Assembly: GCA_017528345.1 (NCBI GenBank)
Contig: JAFXOX010000072.1
Span: 1-47,188 of the forward strand
Direction: 5' to 3'
Origin: Desulfovibrio sp.
Lineage (GTDB): Bacteria > Desulfobacterota > Desulfovibrionia > Desulfovibrionales > Desulfovibrionaceae
Length of the DNA: 47,188 bases
A program made the translations under genes and the position numbers. Shown here in pieces: positions 35,315 through 43,603 of this stretch. Under the pieces are notes generated by a model. It saw nothing but the letters and a program-made list of their open reading frames with translations. It had not been told where the DNA came from and did no database searches. Each line of letters opens with the position of its first letter. Position 1 is the stretch's first letter.

Positions 35315-36596
35315 TGTTCTTGTTATCGGCAGTGGAATGGCCGGACTCACAGCAGCCCTGGCGGCGGCCTCAAAGGGTTTGCGCGTGGTCGTGGCAGCAA
35401 ACGGAGCCGGATCTCTGGCCATTTCCAGTGGCTGTATCGATCTTTTAGGCTGCGTAGACCAGGAAGTTACCGACCCCTGGGAGGCTATGACAAAGCTTGG
35501 TCCTGATCATCCGTATACCATTCTGGGATCAGCGCGTGTACGCCAAGCCCTTGAAGCCTTCCAGCACATACTTGACCGCCACAAGACAGGCTATCGTATC
35601 GCCAAGAAGGACGGGAAAAACGTCAATTCCCGACTGCCCACCATTCTTGGAACTCTCAAACCCAGTTATCTGATCCCGGCAGGCCATGATAGCTCCGAGC
35701 TCTTTTCGGCAAAGCAGGTGCTTGTGGCAGGCGTAGAGGGACTCAGAGATCTCAGTCCTAAACTCTGTGCCCATGAACTTGGGAAGCTCCCTGAATTCCA
35801 GGCGACGCACTTTGCGACAGAGCTTCTCCCCTCTCCGTTTAGCCAGACGCACAGAGGCATATCCTCCCTGGATCTCGCGCGCCAGGTTTCGCATCCCAAG
35901 GGTCTTGACTGGCTTGAGACCTGCCTTGGCCGCTTTGCCAGGGCCTATGATGTCATTCTTCTGCCCCCCATTCTGGGTACACGAGCCGACGACCAGCTTG
36001 TGCAGCATCTTGGCCAAAAACTTGGCTGTCACGTGCAGGAGCTTTTAACCATTCCACCTGGTGTCGGAGGTCTCCGCCTCAGAGAAGTGCTGAAAGACGA
36101 AGCAGCAGCGCATACGGTCCGTTTCCTGGAAAACGTCCATCTCACTTGCTCCTCTTGCAGCAACGGTCACTGCCATTATGTATCGACGCAGTGCGAGGAG
36201 GGAGGGGAAAATCAAGAGGAGCTGCGCATTGTGGCCAAAAGTTTTGTCCTGGCAAGCGGCGGCATACTTGGGGGAGGAATCTGGACGACACCCTACGAGA
36301 TCTGCGAGGTGCTCTTTCAGCTACCTGTGCAGTTTCAGCCTGCCGTTGATCAACGCACATCTTCCGATGCTTTGGGTCGCCACCCCATTTCCCTGGCAGG
36401 TCTTGCCTGCGACAGTCAGCTCAGACCCATTGATGACAGGAAAACGTGCTGTCTTGATAATGTTTTTCTTGCTGGCCGTATTCTTGGCGGCTTTGATCCG
36501 GCTGAGGAAAAAAGCGGTTTTGGTGTGGCCATCGCCACTGGCTGGCACGCAGGCCTGATGGCGGCAGAGGCTTCCGGCATGGAGGCGCGCGCATGA
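35298..36596 (+). CDS. glpB: Anaerobic glycerol-3-phosphate dehydrogenase, subunit B
   Basis: 432 residues if the ATG at 35298 is used (GGA six bases upstream; ATGs at 35283 and 35292 are in frame). An N-terminal dinucleotide-binding fold (TDVLVIGSGMAGLTAALAA) binds a flavin; later GlpB landmarks are SGCIDLLG, ILLPPILG, ASGGILGGG and the C-terminal NVFLAGRILGGFDP...GFGVAIATG. It passes electrons from GlpA to the membrane-associated GlpC. It overlaps glpA by about 17 bp at the 5' end and shares ATGA with glpC at the 3' end. Confidence 0.94.
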   Translation: MQITTDVLVIGSGMAGLTAALAAASKGLRVVVAANGAGSLAISSGCIDLLGCVDQEVTDPWEAMTKLGPDHPYTILGSARVRQALEAFQHILDRHKTGYRIAKKDGKNVNSRLPTILGTLKPSYLIPAGHDSSELFSAKQVLVAGVEGLRDLSPKLCAHELGKLPEFQATHFATELLPSPFSQTHRGISSLDLARQVSHPKGLDWLETCLGRFARAYDVILLPPILGTRADDQLVQHLGQKLGCHVQELLTIPPGVGGLRLREVLKDEAAAHTVRFLENVHLTCSSCSNGHCHYVSTQCEEGGENQEELRIVAKSFVLASGGILGGGIWTTPYEICEVLFQLPVQFQPAVDQRTSSDALGRHPISLAGLACDSQLRPIDDRKTCCLDNVFLAGRILGGFDPAEEKSGFGVAIATGWHAGLMAAEASGMEARA

Positions 36597-37810
36597 GTAT
36601 TCATCTCGATCCCGATAAATGTCTGGCCTGTACGACGTGTGTCGTGCATTGCCCTGTGGCTGAAGCCACACCGGCTTTTTTGGGGCCCAGGATGATCGGC
36701 CCGGCCTTTGAACGTTTCCGACTGCTGGGTATTGTGGAGGATGATTCTCTCCAGTATTGCGCCAACTGCAAGAACTGCGAAATCGCCTGTCCGCAGAATG
36801 TGCCTGTTGCCACCATTAATATGCTGGCAAGGCTGGCTCAGTGCCAGGAAACACCGCCGAGCTTCCGTGACTGGATTGTGGCCCACGGTGAAGTGCTGGC
36901 TCGCAGCCTGAAATACGTTCCCGCCTGGATGAAGAATCTGGGAACGCATCTGCCTCTGATGCGCGCACTTCTTGACGGGATCGGTATTCACAAGAACTGC
37001 CCCATGCCTCAGTTTGCCAGAAAAGCTTTTCGCGACCATCTGCCCAAGCTTTCCCAGAAGGGTTTTACAAAAAGCGTGGCTTTTTTCCCGGGCTGCTACA
37101 TTAATTATTATGATCCGGGTACAGGTTTTGACCTTGTCTGGCTACTGCAGCAGGCAGGCTATCGTGTTTTTGTGCCCAAAGCCTTTGTCTGCTGCGGAAT
37201 TCCTCTGATCAGCGGCGGTTTTGAAAAAGACGCCCGTGACAATGCACAGCGCAATCTCAAAGTCTTGCGCGAGCTCCAGGCCCAGAAGATTCCCGTGATC
37301 AGTGCCTGTCCTAGCTGCCGTTTGATGCTTACCCGGGAAATGGCTGAATTTTTCCCGGAACTTCTGCCGGAACAAAGCGTCGTTGTGGAAGATGCCCAAA
37401 GCTTTTTGCTCAAATGTATCCACTCAGGAGAACTGGCCATTGATGGCGCTCAAAAAACGACATCTGCCGCCATTTCTGCCATTTACCATGCGCCCTGCCA
37501 TCTGCGCGCCCAGGGAAACGGTCTTCCGGCTCTTGAGCTTCTCAGCTATTTTCCTGCCATTGACATATGTGAAGCCAATGCCGGTTGCTGTGGCATCTCC
37601 GGAAGCTATGGCTTTAAAAAAGAAAAGTATGCCATTGGCCAAGCTGTTGGTGCCAAACTTTTTCAGCGCATTACCGAAAGTGGCCGGCCGCTGGTTGCCA
37701 GTGAATGCGGCACCTGCCGCCTGCAAATCACGGGTGCGACCAAAAAGCCCGCCCTGCATCCTCTGACTCTGCTGCGTGCCGCCCTCGAAGGCAGACAGCT
37801 TACGCTCTAA
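36593..37810 (+). CDS. glpC: Anaerobic glycerol-3-phosphate dehydrogenase, subunit C
   Basis: 405 residues. Two ferredoxin-type [4Fe-4S] motifs near the N-terminus (Cys10/13/16/20 in CLACTTCVVHCP and Cys56/59/62/66 in CANCKNCEIACP) and two CCG domains (CCGIPLISGGF; APCHLR...CCGISGSYGFKKEKY). The subunit anchors GlpAB at the membrane side and hands electrons to the quinone pool. Start ATG overlaps the glpB stop as ATGA. The CCG pairs look intact, so heterodisulfide-reductase-like cluster binding is expected. Confidence 0.96.
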   Translation: MSIHLDPDKCLACTTCVVHCPVAEATPAFLGPRMIGPAFERFRLLGIVEDDSLQYCANCKNCEIACPQNVPVATINMLARLAQCQETPPSFRDWIVAHGEVLARSLKYVPAWMKNLGTHLPLMRALLDGIGIHKNCPMPQFARKAFRDHLPKLSQKGFTKSVAFFPGCYINYYDPGTGFDLVWLLQQAGYRVFVPKAFVCCGIPLISGGFEKDARDNAQRNLKVLRELQAQKIPVISACPSCRLMLTREMAEFFPELLPEQSVVVEDAQSFLLKCIHSGELAIDGAQKTTSAAISAIYHAPCHLRAQGNGLPALELLSYFPAIDICEANAGCCGISGSYGFKKEKYAIGQAVGAKLFQRITESGRPLVASECGTCRLQITGATKKPALHPLTLLRAALEGRQLTL

Positions 37811-37821
37811 AGGAGGCTTTT

Positions 37822-38064
37822 GTGCCTATCTATGATTTTACCTGCCCGCAGTGCGGCGCAGCCTTTGAAGAACTCATAGCCAAAGAAAGCTCGGACAATC
37901 CCGTCTGCCCGCAATGTGGCAACAAAGAGACGGAACGCAAAATGAGCTGCCCAAGTCCTCTCAAAACAGGCGCGTTCCCTTATAAACTTGGACCTGTTCG
38001 CCCCCTAAGCCGTGGCGGAGCCCCCTCCTGCGGTGGTGGCAGCTGCCCCATGAGCGGACAATGA
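37822..38064 (+). CDS. FmdB-type small zinc-ribbon protein
   Basis: 80 residues, GTG start with AGGAGG six bases before it. N-terminal PIYDFTCPQCGAAFE and PVCPQCGNKETERKM form the two CxxC knuckles of the FmdB putative regulatory domain; the tail is Gly/Cys-rich (CGGGSCPMSGQ). FmdB-like proteins are small zinc-ribbon proteins of uncertain role, possibly in assembly of metal enzymes. It lies 11 bp after glpC, so it belongs to the glp transcript. Its stop codon overlaps the first bases of the right 236-bp repeat. Confidence 0.9.
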   Translation: MPIYDFTCPQCGAAFEELIAKESSDNPVCPQCGNKETERKMSCPSPLKTGAFPYKLGPVRPLSRGGAPSCGGGSCPMSGQ

Positions 38065-38296
38065 AGCAGGAACACGCCTATGGTGCAGCCCAATAGGCCG
38101 CTACCGCTATTCCCCCACTTGGACCGGGTGGGGCTATCAACCTGCGAGAAATATCCAAAACAGCTCTCAAGCAAAATAATAGCACCTTTGCTGGTACACA
38201 AAACATATCTCTGCGCCCGTAGCTCAGTAGGATAGAGCAACTGCCTTCTAAGCAGTGGGCCGGGGGTTCGATTCCCTCTGGGCGCGCCAGTAAAAT
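38061..38296 (+). repeat. 236-bp direct repeat, right copy
   Basis: See the left copy (29047-29282). This copy begins at the stop codon of the FmdB gene and ends just before its own terminator. Distance between equivalent positions of the two copies is 9,014 bp. Confidence 0.95.
38213..38289 (+). tRNA. tRNA-Arg (anticodon UCU), right copy
   Basis: Same cloverleaf as 29199-29275 with two changes: a T-to-C just before the T stem and a C-to-T in the 3' acceptor strand, the latter turning the last acceptor pair into G-U. Anticodon loop CUUCUAA and encoded CCA are unchanged, so it should still be functional. Confidence 0.95.
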
Positions 38297-38318
38297 AAGC
38301 CGTCTGCGTGCGGCTTTT
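38297..38318 (+). terminator. Terminator of the right tRNA-Arg
   Basis: AAGCCG/CGGCTT stem with TTTT, starting at the base where the duplicated block ends. The glycosyltransferase start codon follows only 15 bases later. Confidence 0.7.
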
Positions 38319-38333
38319 CCCTGAAAGGCAAAC

Positions 38334-39473
38334 GTGTCTGCTATGGAAAACGTCTCTATCATCATTCCCTGTTACAATATGGGAGCCTATGTTCAACGCG
38401 CCATTTCAAGTGCCCTTGCCCAGCAAAGCCAAGACATTGCTGTGGAAGTCATTGTGGTTGACGACGGCTCAAGCGATGGTGCTTTTGACGATGCCGCGGC
38501 TTTTTCACAAGTCAGGCTGCTCAGACAAAACAATCAGGGCAGTGCCGCTGCGCGTAATGCCGGCCTTGAGATAGCCCAAGGCGACTATCTCATCTTTCTC
38601 GACGCAGATGACATCTTACCCCGCGGCGTTGTGGCAAGCCAGCTGCAGGCGTTGACCACACATCCCGACTGGGATCTCAGCGTCTGCGTAAGCCTGCAGA
38701 TCCAGGAAGACACTCTTGCCACCTATTTCTGGCCTTTGCGCGCAGCATATCTTGATCTCCATCTTTGTCACAAAAACGTTACACCACTGCATTCGGTTTT
38801 TCTGCGCAAAACGGCAGCCACAGCGGCTGGCGGTTTTAACCCTGAGCTGCGGGCCTGTAATGATCACGATTTTTTCCTGCGCTGCCTACGTGCAGGCCAG
38901 CATTTTGGCATCAATGCCGACACGCTCGTTCTCTACTGGTTGCACGCGGGAAGTATCTCCCGCCATACGCCAAATCTTGCTCGGCATGCGGCCTTCGTTT
39001 GCACGGAAATTGAGGAAATCCTCCGCAATGCCAAAGCACTTTCCCCAAACGGCCAAACCCTTGGCTTTCAGGCCCATGCCGCGGGCAGCCTGAACACAGC
39101 CCTGCGCCTGCAGGACATTGATGAAAAACTCTCCCACAAGATGCAGGATCTGAGTGTACAGGCAGCAGAGAGAGCCTACACACACGATGATCCCCCGCAA
39201 GATGCCTACCTTGCTCGCTGCCGACTTTTTTTTGCCGCAGACTTCCTTCTGCGTGCACGCAGCCTGCACCATCCTTCCCACACCTTGCACACGGCTGTCC
39301 GCCGTATACGCGCATTGATCCCGGATCTTGCAAGGCTCGACAAACAAGCCTTGCAAGCGCATTGCAAAGCCCTCGATTTCAGCCTCAACTGCCCCTTACC
39401 GCAGATGCAGGCATGCCTTGAGGGATGTCCTGAGATCACAACCTTCATCAAGAATTTGCACGCCACAAGCTAA
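38334..39473 (+). CDS. Family 2 glycosyltransferase
   Basis: 379 residues, GTG start (GAAAGG five bases before; ATG at 38343 is the alternative). GT-A fold signatures are NVSIIIPCYN at the start, VIVVDDGSSDG, RNAGLEIAQGDY and the metal/nucleotide-binding FLDADD. The C-terminal 170 residues are helical and lack membrane segments, so it is a soluble or peripheral enzyme, transferring a sugar to an unknown acceptor (polysaccharide or glycan). It stands alone rather than in a polysaccharide cluster. Confidence 0.88.
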   Translation: MSAMENVSIIIPCYNMGAYVQRAISSALAQQSQDIAVEVIVVDDGSSDGAFDDAAAFSQVRLLRQNNQGSAAARNAGLEIAQGDYLIFLDADDILPRGVVASQLQALTTHPDWDLSVCVSLQIQEDTLATYFWPLRAAYLDLHLCHKNVTPLHSVFLRKTAATAAGGFNPELRACNDHDFFLRCLRAGQHFGINADTLVLYWLHAGSISRHTPNLARHAAFVCTEIEEILRNAKALSPNGQTLGFQAHAAGSLNTALRLQDIDEKLSHKMQDLSVQAAERAYTHDDPPQDAYLARCRLFFAADFLLRARSLHHPSHTLHTAVRRIRALIPDLARLDKQALQAHCKALDFSLNCPLPQMQACLEGCPEITTFIKNLHATS

Positions 39474-39674
39474 ATCTACTCTCAAGGCTGATCACGCTCA
39501 TCGCAGAAGATGTCGCCTGCACGACAGGCTTCGATACCTTTTCCGGCAATGGCAAACAAGCAAATCAAAAAATCTTGTAATTCAAAAGCAAAATTTGTAA
39601 TTTTTTATAGACAATAACACGTTAATCACAAAAAATCGTGTATCCTGTGAGCACTGGCTCTCCAGAAGAAAAAC

Positions 39675-39703
39675 TTGCATTTATACTTTTCCTTCCATAT
39701 ACT
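39675..39703 (+). promoter_or_regulatory. Promoter of the yicC operon
   Basis: TTGCAT, 17-bp spacer, TATACT, about 47 bp before the yicC ATG; same hexamers and spacing as before the DD-carboxypeptidase gene. Confidence 0.55.
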
Positions 39704-39749
39704 TTGCTATTCATCTTATGTACCACATAGTATGTTTACGGGAGCCACA

Positions 39750-40631
39750 ATGCTACGCAGTATGACCGGATTTGGCCGTTGTCTCATGGAAAATCACGAT
39801 ATCACCCAGCAGTGGGAAATCAAGAGCGTCAACGGCCGACATTTGGACATCAAATGGCATCTTCCTCTTTCCCTGCACGGCCTTGAACCAAGACTCGAGA
39901 AACTCGTCCGCAGCAAGGCACAGCGTGGCCGCGTCGACATCAGTCTTTTTTTGCAGTTTACGGGCAATGCCGGGCCTTCTGTGCTCTTCAGCGAGGCCCA
40001 GGCCAATGCTATGCTCGACAAGCTCAAGGCCTTTGCCCTTTCCCGCCAGGACAGCTATACCCCTGATTACAATGCTCTTCTGGGCATTCCCGTGCTCTGG
40101 AAAGACGCCAATGAAGATCTTGCTCAGGATCTGCTCGATGATCTCGAGGAAGGTCTCTCCCTGGCCCTTGAGGACTGGAATGAAGGCCGCAGTGAAGAAG
40201 GCCGGGCTCTGGCCTGTGATCTCAACTCCCGCATTCTGCAGATGGAGGAATGGACTGGTCTCATTTCCCAGCGTGCTCCCCAGATCAAGGAAGAACGAGT
40301 CAAGGCCCTGCGCGAGCGACTGTCTGAAGCTCTGGAACTTCTGGGCAGTGAATTGGAAGAAGACCGTTTTCTCCAGGAAATTGTCATTCTCTCAGATCGG
40401 CTGGATGTGACCGAAGAGCTGACACGGCTCAACACGCATCTCGACCATCTGCATGAGCTTCTCCGTCTGGGCAAGGATGCCGGTAGAAAACTTGACTTCA
40501 CCCTGCAGGAATGTTTCCGCGAGATCAATACCTGTGGCAATAAGATCTGTGATGTCCAAATTTCCCACCTTGTCGTGGATTTCAAAAATGAACTGGAAAA
40601 ATGCCGCGAGCAGGTACAGAATCTGGAATGA
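39750..40631 (+). CDS. yicC: YicC-family endoribonuclease
   Basis: 293 residues from the ATG at 39750 (GGGAG upstream). [10 protein letters not shown] at the start, [12 protein letters not shown], and the C-terminal [20 protein letters not shown] (DUF1732) are diagnostic. YicC proteins are RNA-cleaving enzymes first linked to stationary-phase stress. First in a tight run with remA, gmk and pyrF (start/stop overlaps), an arrangement recurrent in Desulfovibrio and Firmicutes. Confidence 0.96.
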   Translation: MLRSMTGFGRCLMENHDITQQWEIKSVNGRHLDIKWHLPLSLHGLEPRLEKLVRSKAQRGRVDISLFLQFTGNAGPSVLFSEAQANAMLDKLKAFALSRQDSYTPDYNALLGIPVLWKDANEDLAQDLLDDLEEGLSLALEDWNEGRSEEGRALACDLNSRILQMEEWTGLISQRAPQIKEERVKALRERLSEALELLGSELEEDRFLQEIVILSDRLDVTEELTRLNTHLDHLHELLRLGKDAGRKLDFTLQECFREINTCGNKICDVQISHLVVDFKNELEKCREQVQNLE

Positions 40632-40900
40632 GCAGGGAAGTTGCTGGCAGTGAAGAGCTGCTGAATATCGGTTTTGGCAATTATCTGGTACGCGCGCGTA
40701 TTGTGGCCATTGTTTCCCCCACCTCCCAGCCCATGCGTCGCCTGCGCGAGGATGCCAAGGAACATGGCAGACTTCTGGACGCCACGCAGGGACGCAAAAC
40801 GCGTTCCTTCATTCTGCTTGATTCCCACCATCTTGTGCTTTCGGCCATTCAAAGTGAAACACTCAAGCAACGTTTCTGCCATGAGGAGGCAAACGACTGA
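40628..40900 (+). CDS. remA: DUF370 / RemA-like protein
   Basis: 90 residues, ATG overlapping the yicC stop. The domain starts at [20 protein letters not shown] and contains [27 protein letters not shown], both standard for DUF370. In Bacillus RemA is a DNA-binding regulator of matrix genes; the role in delta-proteobacteria is not known to me. The yicC-remA-gmk neighbourhood supports the assignment. Confidence 0.9.
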   Translation: MSREVAGSEELLNIGFGNYLVRARIVAIVSPTSQPMRRLREDAKEHGRLLDATQGRKTRSFILLDSHHLVLSAIQSETLKQRFCHEEAND

Positions 40901-41517
40901 TGGCGCGCAAAGGTATTGCCCTGGTGCTCAGTGCACCCTCGGGAACGGGAAAAACGACCCTGATCCACAAACTGCTTGGTGAATTTCCCGACATCAAATA
41001 TTCCATTTCCTGCACCACTCGCAAACCACGCCAGGGTGAAGTGAACGGTAAAGACTACCATTTTATGAGCGTGCGAGATTTCCTGCTGCAACGTGATGCC
41101 GGAGCATTTGCTGAATGGGCCCTTGTCCACGGAAACTACTACGCAACGCCGCTTAAACCCTTACAGGAAAATCTCAACCGTGGTGTTGATGTGCTCTTTG
41201 ACATCGATGTTCAAGGTGCCTCTCAGCTTAAATTGAACGTACTCACAGCTGTCTTTATCTTTATTCTGCCGCCCAGCATGAAGGAGCTGGAGCAGCGTCT
41301 GCGGGCACGAGGCACCGAATCTGAAGAAGATATTCAGGCCAGACTGCATAATGCCCACGATGAGATCAAGGAAGCCTGCTGGTATGATGCCGTTGTGATC
41401 AACGATGATCTTGAGGTGGCCTACAGTCAGCTGCGCGCGGCCTATCTGGCCGCCACCCTGGCACCTGCCTGTCACCCGGCGCTGATTTCCTCGCTTCTGC
41501 ACAGTGGAGAGAATTGA
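40900..41517 (+). CDS. gmk: Guanylate kinase
   Basis: 205 residues. P-loop SAPSGTGKTT (11-20), then the GMP-binding part (SCTTRKPRQGEVNGKDYHF) and FAEWALVHGNYYATP. Converts GMP to GDP with ATP. It begins one base inside the remA stop (TGATG), so translation is coupled. Confidence 0.97.
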   Translation: MARKGIALVLSAPSGTGKTTLIHKLLGEFPDIKYSISCTTRKPRQGEVNGKDYHFMSVRDFLLQRDAGAFAEWALVHGNYYATPLKPLQENLNRGVDVLFDIDVQGASQLKLNVLTAVFIFILPPSMKELEQRLRARGTESEEDIQARLHNAHDEIKEACWYDAVVINDDLEVAYSQLRAAYLAATLAPACHPALISSLLHSGEN

Positions 41518-42200
41518 TGGCTGAGCTGATTTTAGCCCTTGATCTGCCTGACAAAAACGAGGCCATGAGGCTTCTGGACAAAGTGAACGGCGAACTTACC
41601 TGGTGCAAGGTAGGTATGGAGATGTTCACGCATTACGGTCCGCAGTTGCTTGCAGAGCTTGCAAGCCGTAATCTAAAAATCTTCCTCGACCTGAAATTCT
41701 ACGATATTCCCCATACTGTGGCTCAGGCTGTAGCCCAGGCGAGGACGCTCTGTGATCTGCTCACTGTGCACTGTCAGGGTGGTCGCCGCATGCTTGAGGC
41801 TTGCGTTGCTGCAAGAACGGATCCCTCCAGGAAACCTCTGCTTTTTGGCGTTACTGTTCTCACAAGCTTTGCCTATGGAGAGATTCCCGGCATCAACGAG
41901 CAACCTGAGGATTTTGCCCGTTCTCTGGCATCCCTTGCTGACACATGCGGTCTGGACGGCGTTGTCTGTTCAGCACGCGAGGTGAAACAGATCAAGCATG
42001 AGCACCCGACACTTTCCTGCCTCTGTCCGGGCATCCGTCCGGAATGGGCGGCTGCTGGCGATCAGCGTCGCGTGGCCACACCTGCCCAGGCCGTTGCCTG
42101 GGGGGCAGACTACCTGGTTGTTGGCCGCCCCATTCTTGAAGCCCTAGACCCGCGCGATGCTCTTTTGCGTATTCTTGATGAAATAGACCATCCGCTCTAA
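41517..42200 (+). CDS. pyrF: Orotidine 5'-phosphate decarboxylase
   Basis: 227 residues from the ATG at 41517, overlapping the gmk stop by one base. TIM-barrel enzyme of UMP synthesis: ILALDLPD at the start, catalytic DLKFYDIPHTV (Asp58, Lys60, Asp63) and the phosphate-binding end DYLVVGRPI. It makes UMP from orotidylate. Last gene of the yicC operon; no clear terminator follows. Confidence 0.97.
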   Translation: MAELILALDLPDKNEAMRLLDKVNGELTWCKVGMEMFTHYGPQLLAELASRNLKIFLDLKFYDIPHTVAQAVAQARTLCDLLTVHCQGGRRMLEACVAARTDPSRKPLLFGVTVLTSFAYGEIPGINEQPEDFARSLASLADTCGLDGVVCSAREVKQIKHEHPTLSCLCPGIRPEWAAAGDQRRVATPAQAVAWGADYLVVGRPILEALDPRDALLRILDEIDHPL

Positions 42201-42650
42201 GCGGAACTTGATGTGAGGTGGCCGTAAAACCTCGAAGCTCTCTCTTCATGGGTGTAAGGCTCTCAACCAATCCTTCGTCCGTATACCTGCAGGCGACTAG
42301 CGGGTTCAGATAACGCATCTTTGCGGGAGATACGGTATCATTGCCATTGAGCGGAGAGCTACACGTCAAGCGACCTAGACAATGACGCCATCCCTGCATA
42401 TAAGGCTGAATAGTCTTACACAGCGTTCTGCGGAAGACGCATCCACAGAGGGCGCTCCAAGACCAAAGACAGCACGCTGCAGATGTGAACAAGGCCGCCA
42501 ACATTTCAAGAAAAGTCAGTGGATGCATTTAGCAACCGTGTATCGGGCTTTTGGCAAGTCCTCAGAGAATACAGCGTTCGTTAAGAAAGCAATATTCTCT
42601 GGAATCCCCGATGCTTGAGCACCGTGGGAATGTCAATGCGGAGTAAAAGC
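42201..42650. other. 450-bp intergenic region holding a mobile-type remnant
   Basis: No supported gene. A minus-strand frame (reading NPLVACRYTDEGLVESLTP near 42250-42310) stays open but has no family match and runs into pyrF. The conserved piece is copy B of the diverged repeat (42532-42636). Confidence 0.5.
42532..42636 (+). repeat. Diverged repeat copy B
   Basis: Gap-free counterpart of 7333-7437 (about 77 of 105 positions). It ends about 15 bases before the start codon of the following TPR gene, so its insertion may have replaced part of that gene's original leader. Confidence 0.6.
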
Positions 42651-43538
42651 ATGCCAAGTCCCAGTCCCCAGGCTTCTCAGAGCCGGGAAGCGATGAATCC
42701 GGAATCTGCCGCCAAGACACCGGAAATTCACGGAGTTTTCTCTTCCCAGGAAGTCCGCAAAGTCGGTACAGGCACAACCACACGCAAAAGTGTGCATAAA
42801 ACGTTCTGGTTTGTGGAACAGCATGGCGACGAGATTGTCTGTCAGCCCCTGAACACCAATTATGTGCCCAGCGGCCCCAAGCGTTCCATCACCATGGATG
42901 AACTGCTTTCCAAGTTTGCGCCGGAGCCGGAATTTTACCAAAATTCTGTCTTTCCCAAGATGCAAGAGCTCTACACCACCATTAAACGCGGTGATGAGCA
43001 TCTCCAAAAAGGTGAAAACTTCAGTGCCGAACACGAGTACTCCACAGCCCTCAAGGTGGACTGCGACAATGTGCGGGCCAATTTCGGCATTGGCCTGACC
43101 TATCTGGAGCGCGGTGACACCTCCAAGGCGCAGAATATTTTCGATCGTCTGGTCAAGCTGGACAGTGCTTTTGAAAATGAGCACAGGCACCTTTTCAATG
43201 AATTCGGCATCCAGCTGCGCAAAAACAAAATGACCTCACAGGCCATTGCCTACTATCAGAGGGCACTCGAGCTGACGCGCAACGATGAAAATCTCTTCAT
43301 GAATATAGCCAGGGCTTATCTTGAAAATAACGATATTCCGCAATGCATTGACAATCTGCTCAAGGCGCTGGAAGTCTCTCCTCAGCATCTCCCCTCGTTG
43401 AAATTTATGGCCTGGCTTCTGCAGAAAAAACTCGTTCCCCAGGAGCGTCTGGCCGATGTCAATCAGGCCATTACCCAAGCGCAGAATCCCAAACCTCAAA
43501 GCACTGAAAACCAGACAGAGCAGGCACAGGCTGAATAA
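42651..43538 (+). CDS. Tetratricopeptide-repeat protein
   Basis: 295 residues from the ATG at 42651 (GGAG eight bases before; the open frame extends upstream to 42615). No signal peptide. After a polar N-terminus there is a conserved-looking block (KSVHKTFWFVEQHGDEIVCQ, KRSITMDELLSKFAPEP), then about four TPR units (SAEHEYSTALKVDCDNVRAN, SQAIAYYQRALELTRNDENL, CIDNLLKALEVSPQHLPSL) and a Gln/Glu-rich tail. TPRs mediate protein-protein contacts; the partner is unknown. I do not recognise a named gene. Confidence 0.85.
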   Translation: MPSPSPQASQSREAMNPESAAKTPEIHGVFSSQEVRKVGTGTTTRKSVHKTFWFVEQHGDEIVCQPLNTNYVPSGPKRSITMDELLSKFAPEPEFYQNSVFPKMQELYTTIKRGDEHLQKGENFSAEHEYSTALKVDCDNVRANFGIGLTYLERGDTSKAQNIFDRLVKLDSAFENEHRHLFNEFGIQLRKNKMTSQAIAYYQRALELTRNDENLFMNIARAYLENNDIPQCIDNLLKALEVSPQHLPSLKFMAWLLQKKLVPQERLADVNQAITQAQNPKPQSTENQTEQAQAE

Positions 43539-43603
43539 CACCGACGGTATGACAGGGCAGATACCTCCCAGACAGTCCGCCTTCGGTCAAGGACAAGGTT
43601 TCC

